From a virus, in the IMG/VR virus record IMGVR_UViG_3300030060_001728, positions 1 through 36,427 of that record: a stretch of DNA of 36,427 nt; one strand, 5' to 3'. Below are positions 32,965-36,427 of the stretch, one piece after another. Each line of letters opens with the position of its first letter. The stretch's first letter is position 1. The notes under the pieces were generated by a model. That model ran no database searches and was not told where the DNA came from. It saw only the letters and a list, made by a program, of their open reading frames with translations. Both the position numbers and the translations under genes were made by a program.

Positions 32965-33557
32965 TTTCGAGTTCTTTTTTTCCAACAGTAATTCATGAGT
33001 TTAGTTTAGATATTAATACTCTTGATAAAAAACATATGATAGAATATATCAAGAGAGGAAAAATAAAATCAACAGGAATGATACAAACTGAAGATGATCT
33101 TCATGTAATGTCGTACTTCAAAAAGTTCAAGGATGAAATTATAGAAGTAAATAAAAAAGTACTTGATAAGTTGGGGTATGAGTACGAAGATGTAATTATA
33201 ACTGGTATGTGGGGAAACGTATTATTTCCAGCTCAATCCCACTCTCCCCATACACATTCAAATAATTTTTTGTCAGGAGTTTTTTATCTACAGTCTGATG
33301 ATCTCTCTGGTAGTTTAGAATTTATTGATCCTAGATCACAAGCATTAGTTTTATCCCCTCGTATAAAAAACGGTAATTCAATGAATGTCTCCTCTGTTGG
33401 ATTAAACCCTAAAGAAAATACAGGAGTGGTATTTCCATCATGGTTACAACACTGGGTAAAAACAAATGACAGTAAAGAGAGAGTGAGTGTGTCATGGAAC
33501 ATACTTACCAAAGGTCATTACGGAACTACGGCAGGAAAAGCAAATGCGTACCTTTAA
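32937..33557 (+). CDS. 2OG-Fe(II) oxygenase-like protein, first of a paralogous pair
   Basis: A 206-residue protein of the putative 2OG-Fe(II) oxygenase type with the H-x-P-H-T-H pattern (PF13759 / TIGR02466 as I remember it). Conserved parts: FFPTVIHEFSLDINTLDKKH, MWGNVLFPAQSHSPHTHSNN (H102, H105, H107), FLSGVFYLQ, FIDPR, VVFPSWLQHWV (H172) and KERVSVSWN (R182). ATG 32937 has GAGGG 6 nt upstream; ATG 32952 (five residues shorter) is possible. About half of the aligned positions match the next protein, so they arose by tandem duplication. The substrate is unknown. Confidence 0.82.
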   Translation: MEHSSMVDVVSSSFFPTVIHEFSLDINTLDKKHMIEYIKRGKIKSTGMIQTEDDLHVMSYFKKFKDEIIEVNKKVLDKLGYEYEDVIITGMWGNVLFPAQSHSPHTHSNNFLSGVFYLQSDDLSGSLEFIDPRSQALVLSPRIKNGNSMNVSSVGLNPKENTGVVFPSWLQHWVKTNDSKERVSVSWNILTKGHYGTTAGKANAYL

Positions 33558-34101
33558 GTGTTTTCCTACATCTATTCATGAGGTTAAACTTAATATAGAT
33601 TCTCTTGATAAAAAACAAATGTTACAATATGTCCAACTTAAAGGTAAAGATGACGATCTTCATCGTATGTCTTTTTTTAGGTCACTTGCTGATAAAGTTT
33701 TAGAGTATTCAGAAAAGATTCTCAAAGACGGTGATTATGAGTTTGACAAAATAGAGATAACAAATATGTGGGGTAACTTATTAAGTGAAGGTCAATCTCA
33801 CGCACCACACACACATTCAAATAATATTTTATCTGGTGTTTACTATTTACAAAGTGGCTCACCTATTCAGTTTTTTGACCCTAGGCCTGCAGCAACAATT
33901 CTTAAACCAAGAAATACTCCTAATTGGGATAACTCAGGAATGATACAATTCGACTCTGTAGAGGATATTGCTCTTTTCTTTCCATCTTGGTTGATGCATT
34001 GGGTTCCATCAACATCAAAAGAACGTGCGAGTATCGCATGGAATGTTATAGTACGAGGTGAGTATGGAGAGCCTCACACATTACAAAATGCTTATATCTA
34101 A
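33544..34101 (+). CDS. 2OG-Fe(II) oxygenase-like protein, second of the pair
   Basis: A 185-residue protein. The start at ATG 33544 (MRTFKCFPTSIHEVKLNIDS) is preferred because AGGAAA lies about 7 nt upstream and the alignment with the paralogue begins here; the frame is open further upstream. Iron-site candidates are H86, H89 and H91 in SHAPHTHSNN, and H152 in SWLMHWV, with R161 in KERASIAWN. It shares MWGNLL, SGVYYLQ, FDPRP and FFPSWL with the copy upstream. It overlaps its neighbours by 14 nt on both sides, so the three oxygenases and uvsW form one tightly packed unit. Confidence 0.82.
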   Translation: MRTFKCFPTSIHEVKLNIDSLDKKQMLQYVQLKGKDDDLHRMSFFRSLADKVLEYSEKILKDGDYEFDKIEITNMWGNLLSEGQSHAPHTHSNNILSGVYYLQSGSPIQFFDPRPAATILKPRNTPNWDNSGMIQFDSVEDIALFFPSWLMHWVPSTSKERASIAWNVIVRGEYGEPHTLQNAYI

Positions 34102-35533
34102 GAAAAACGAAGTATATCTCACACTATCCGACTTGTCTCCATCACTTAGTCAGGAGTTGACAGATTTTTTTACGTTTGAAGTGCCAGGCGCAAAGTTCAT
34201 GCCAATGGTTCGTAATCGTGTGTGGGATGGAAAGATACGTTTGTTCTCTCCAGCAAGTGGTGAAATATACGTTGGTCTTTTACCATACATAAAAGAATAT
34301 TGCAAATCTAAAAATGTTAAATATACGATAGAGGAAGGAGTTGAAGATGAGCGGAATGTTGTGGATAAGGTTGTTAGAGGATTTATCAAGTCACTCAAGC
34401 CAAAAAGTAAAGGAAAGTCGCTCAAGATACGAGACTATCAAATCGAAGCTGTACGGTTGGCCATTGCCAGAAATAGGGCTCTTCTTGTTTCTCCTACTGC
34501 TTCTGGTAAGTCTCTAATAATATATGCGTTAGTTCGATACTACCAGATGGCTGGACATAGAACACTGATTCTTGTTCCTACCACATCTCTGGTCGAACAG
34601 ATGTACACAGATTTTGAGGATTATGGATGGAGTTCTGGTACATACTGTCAAAAGGTCTATCAGGGGTACACAACAAAGATAGAGAAAGATGTTGTGATAT
34701 CTACATGGCAATCTGTATACAAGATGCCTAAGAAATACTTTGAGCAGTTTGGGTGTGTAATTGGTGACGAGGCCCATATGTTTAAGGCAAAGTCTCTTAC
34801 TGGTATTATGACTAAGTTACACCAATGTAAGTATAGATTTGGTCTTACAGGGACGTTAGACGGTACACAGACGCATAAACTTGTACTAGAGGGACTATTT
34901 GGTGCAGCTGAAAAAGTTGTGAGTACAAAAGACCTCATAGATAAAAAGACTCTCGCTAATCTCAAAATTAAGTGTATTACTCTTAAACATCCAAACATTA
35001 GACAAAAAATGACTTATGCTGAGGAACTAGATTATATTGTATCTAAGGAGTCTAGAAATAAATTTATTCTAGATTTGTGTAACACTCTTAATGGTAACAC
35101 TCTATGTTTATTTCAGTTAGTAGAGAAACATGGTAAAGTATTATATGATGGAATGAAAGGAAGTGAAAATGTTTATTTTGTATACGGTGGAACGGATACT
35201 GAGCAAAGGGAAAGAATACGTGGATTGGTTGAGGGTCACAGAAAGTCTACAACAATTGCAAGCTATGGTACTTTTAGTACTGGTATTAATATTCGCAATA
35301 TTAACAACATCGTGCTCGCAAGTCCGTCTAAGTCAAAAATACGAGTCTTGCAGTCAATTGGAAGAGGCTTGCGTACATCATCAACTAAAGATTCCATTTT
35401 AGTATTTGATATTGCAGATGATATAAGTTATAAGGAAAGACGAAATTTTACTCTTAACCATTTTTTTGAAAGACTAAATATCTATAATGAAGAACAGTTT
35501 AATTACGAGATAAGTAAGGTAAAAATCAAATGA
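34088..35533 (+). CDS. uvsW: DNA/RNA helicase UvsW
   Basis: A 481-residue protein (T4 UvsW: 503). Start ATG 34088 (MLISKKNEVYLTLSDL) is selected because it aligns with the T4 start; in-frame GTG 34058 and ATG 34064 lie upstream. The N-terminal domain has FFTFEVPGAKFMPMVRNRVW and DGKIRLF. The SF2 helicase motifs are complete: I SPTASGKS (135-142), II DEAH (227-230), III GLTGT (252-256), VI QSIGRGLR (422-429). UvsW unwinds branched DNA and R-loops and helps shut off origin replication in favour of recombination-dependent replication. Its ATGA overlaps the next gene. Confidence 0.95.
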   Translation: MLISKKNEVYLTLSDLSPSLSQELTDFFTFEVPGAKFMPMVRNRVWDGKIRLFSPASGEIYVGLLPYIKEYCKSKNVKYTIEEGVEDERNVVDKVVRGFIKSLKPKSKGKSLKIRDYQIEAVRLAIARNRALLVSPTASGKSLIIYALVRYYQMAGHRTLILVPTTSLVEQMYTDFEDYGWSSGTYCQKVYQGYTTKIEKDVVISTWQSVYKMPKKYFEQFGCVIGDEAHMFKAKSLTGIMTKLHQCKYRFGLTGTLDGTQTHKLVLEGLFGAAEKVVSTKDLIDKKTLANLKIKCITLKHPNIRQKMTYAEELDYIVSKESRNKFILDLCNTLNGNTLCLFQLVEKHGKVLYDGMKGSENVYFVYGGTDTEQRERIRGLVEGHRKSTTIASYGTFSTGINIRNINNIVLASPSKSKIRVLQSIGRGLRTSSTKDSILVFDIADDISYKERRNFTLNHFFERLNIYNEEQFNYEISKVKIK

Positions 35534-35967
35534 ACGATATTTCATATACAGTTCTAAAATTAGCTAACGGAGAGGATATAATCTGTGAAGTAGATTTTGA
35601 GCAATATGATGATTCTAAAGATTTACTTAAACGTGTTTATGAAATTCAAAATCCACTACTAATGACTCATACTAGAGAAATGAGCCCAGAGGGACTACGT
35701 GAAGGATTGAGTTTGTCTAGATGGTTTCAACCCTTTACTGAACAAAAATATTTTTCTATACCGGCAACCTCAGTAGTAACATCGGCAGAGGCTTCACCTG
35801 GCCTAGCAAGATATTATGAATATGTTCTTAAAAGAATAGGCGATGAAATTGATGATATTGTCCACAATACTGAGTCTGAGAAAAAAGAACTAGACGATTA
35901 TACTAATGATGAGATATATGATGAACTCTTAGAAGCAGAAGAGTCACCAAGTAAACTAATTCATTAA
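35530..35967 (+). CDS. Small phage protein with possible Sm-like fold
   Basis: A 145-residue acidic protein translationally coupled to uvsW by ATGA. The first ~45 residues (YTVLKLANGEDIICEVDFEQ and KRVYEIQNPLLM) have the pattern of an Sm-like beta barrel. The middle SRWFQPFTEQKYFSIPATSV continues this, and a helical acidic tail ends in EEAEESPSKLIH. I recall similar unannotated genes after uvsW in marine T4-like phages. An RNA-binding role is an attractive guess only. A convergent consensus promoter lies just beyond its stop. Confidence 0.7.
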   Translation: MNDISYTVLKLANGEDIICEVDFEQYDDSKDLLKRVYEIQNPLLMTHTREMSPEGLREGLSLSRWFQPFTEQKYFSIPATSVVTSAEASPGLARYYEYVLKRIGDEIDDIVHNTESEKKELDDYTNDEIYDELLEAEESPSKLIH

Positions 35968-35983
35968 CGGTTCCACATAACCT

Positions 35984-36011
35984 ATTATACACATAAAATA
36001 AGATATGTCAA
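35984..36011 (-). promoter_or_regulatory. Consensus sigma-70 promoter pointing left (antisense)
   Basis: On the minus strand: TTGACA (plus 36006-36011), a 16-bp spacer, TATAAT (plus 35984-35989). All 12 consensus bases match. Transcription would start near 35977 and run antisense to the Sm-like gene and uvsW; no minus-strand gene lies ahead. Confidence 0.55.
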
Positions 36012-36034
36012 GTCTCTTTGGGGTATTGACATAT
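36003..36034. repeat. 9-bp perfect inverted repeat joining the two -35 boxes
   Basis: ATATGTCAA (36003-36011) and TTGACATAT (36026-36034) are perfect reverse complements with a 14-bp spacer. Each arm contains one promoter's -35 box plus ATAT, so a dimeric regulator could cover both promoters at once. Confidence 0.6.
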
Positions 36035-36054
36035 TACCCTCAGTATAGTATAGT
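36026..36054 (+). promoter_or_regulatory. Sigma-70 promoter for gene 55
   Basis: TTGACA at 36026-36031, a 17-bp spacer, then TATAGT at 36049-36054 (11 of 12 consensus bases). The start would be near 36061, giving an ~18-nt leader with GGGAG before ATG 36079. A host-type promoter fits a gene that must be on before the late phase. Confidence 0.8.
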
Positions 36055-36078
36055 AAGTAAATATATTGGGAGTACCTT

Positions 36079-36427
36079 ATGAAGAAAAATAAAAAGCAAA
36101 AGCCGCATTACGTAGATAATAAGAAGTTCTTACAAGCAATGATAGACTGGCGTGAAACATGGCCTGATGAGGATAACATTCCACCAGTGACAAACTATAT
36201 CGGTGAGTGTTTTCTCAAGATAGCAACACACCTATCTTATAGGCCAAACTTTATTAACTACACTTATAGAGATGAAATGATTTCAGATGGAATTGAAAAC
36301 TGTTTACAGTATGTAAAGAATTTTAATCCAGAAAAATCCTCTAATCCTTTTGCATACTTTACACAAATAATCTACTATGCATTTTTGCGTAGAATACAAA
36401 AAGAGAAGAAACAAACTCACGTAAGAA
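36079..36427 (+). CDS. 55: Late-transcription sigma factor gp55, N-terminal part (runs off right edge)
   Basis: 116 codons are present from ATG 36079, with no stop before the window ends. After a basic start (MKKNKKQKPHYVDNKKFLQA) the sigma-like core is visible: YIGECFLKIATHLSYRPNFI, YRDEMISDGIENCLQYVKNF, FNPEKSSNPFAYFTQIIYYA and FLRRIQKEKKQ, resembling T4 gp55, the region 2-like factor that reads TATAAATA with gp33 and the sliding clamp. It is therefore the regulator of the late promoters listed above. T4 gp55 has 185 residues, so roughly a third is missing here. Confidence 0.93.
   Translation, partial: MKKNKKQKPHYVDNKKFLQAMIDWRETWPDEDNIPPVTNYIGECFLKIATHLSYRPNFINYTYRDEMISDGIENCLQYVKNFNPEKSSNPFAYFTQIIYYAFLRRIQKEKKQTHVR

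Overview
The window is a late-gene block of a strictly lytic, T4-like contractile-tailed phage (myovirus), most likely marine. The order of the virion genes (8-like, large baseplate/fibre region, 13, 14, 15, 16, 17, 18, 19, 20, 67-like, 21, 22, 23, 19/3-like, uvsY, uvsW, 55) is that of the marine T4-like phages (cyanophage and pelagiphage type) rather than enteric T4. The DNA is AT-rich. No photosynthesis gene, integrase, tRNA or insertion sequence is visible, so the host cannot be fixed from this piece. A SAR11-like or other marine bacterium is a guess.

Layout. 1-10055: a truncated repeat-rich virion protein, a gp8-type baseplate wedge protein and a 2156-residue baseplate/fibre-connector protein. 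10057-16247: a small coiled-coil protein, a beta-repeat fibre protein, and three successive tail-tip cassettes, each with variable tip protein(s) followed by a related tail-assembly chaperone. 16300-22214: neck proteins (13, 14), tail terminator (15), small terminase (16), two conserved unknowns, large terminase (17). 22215-22517, minus strand: a lone zinc-finger, degenerate HNH-like gene meeting gene 17 tail-to-tail. 22630-31164: tail sheath, tube, portal, small core proteins, a small virion-like protein, prohead protease, scaffold and major capsid protein, closed by a strong terminator. 31234-35967: a tail-tube-family protein, a candidate structured RNA, uvsY, three consecutive 2OG-Fe(II) oxygenase genes, uvsW and a possible Sm-like protein. 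36079 to the right edge: the start of the late sigma factor gene 55.

Regulation can be read directly. Eight plus-strand TATAAATA boxes and one on the minus strand sit just in front of genes, matching the T4 late promoter read by gp55. Gene 55 itself has a near-consensus host sigma-70 promoter (TTGACA, 17 bp, TATAGT). A perfect consensus sigma-70 promoter points the opposite way 14 bp from it, so the early and late switches are both visible.

Most notable: (1) a candidate late RNA at 31847-31976 whose predicted first 8 nt pair with 8 nt just before its U-run; (2) two genes with the exact spacing TATAAATA-N5-ATG, which predicts leaderless late mRNAs; (3) the tandem receptor-tip/chaperone cassettes with mosaic identity; (4) back-to-back sigma-70 promoters at gene 55; (5) the antisense HNH-like gene with its own late promoter; (6) a short Asp/Gly-rich module found in four different virion proteins.
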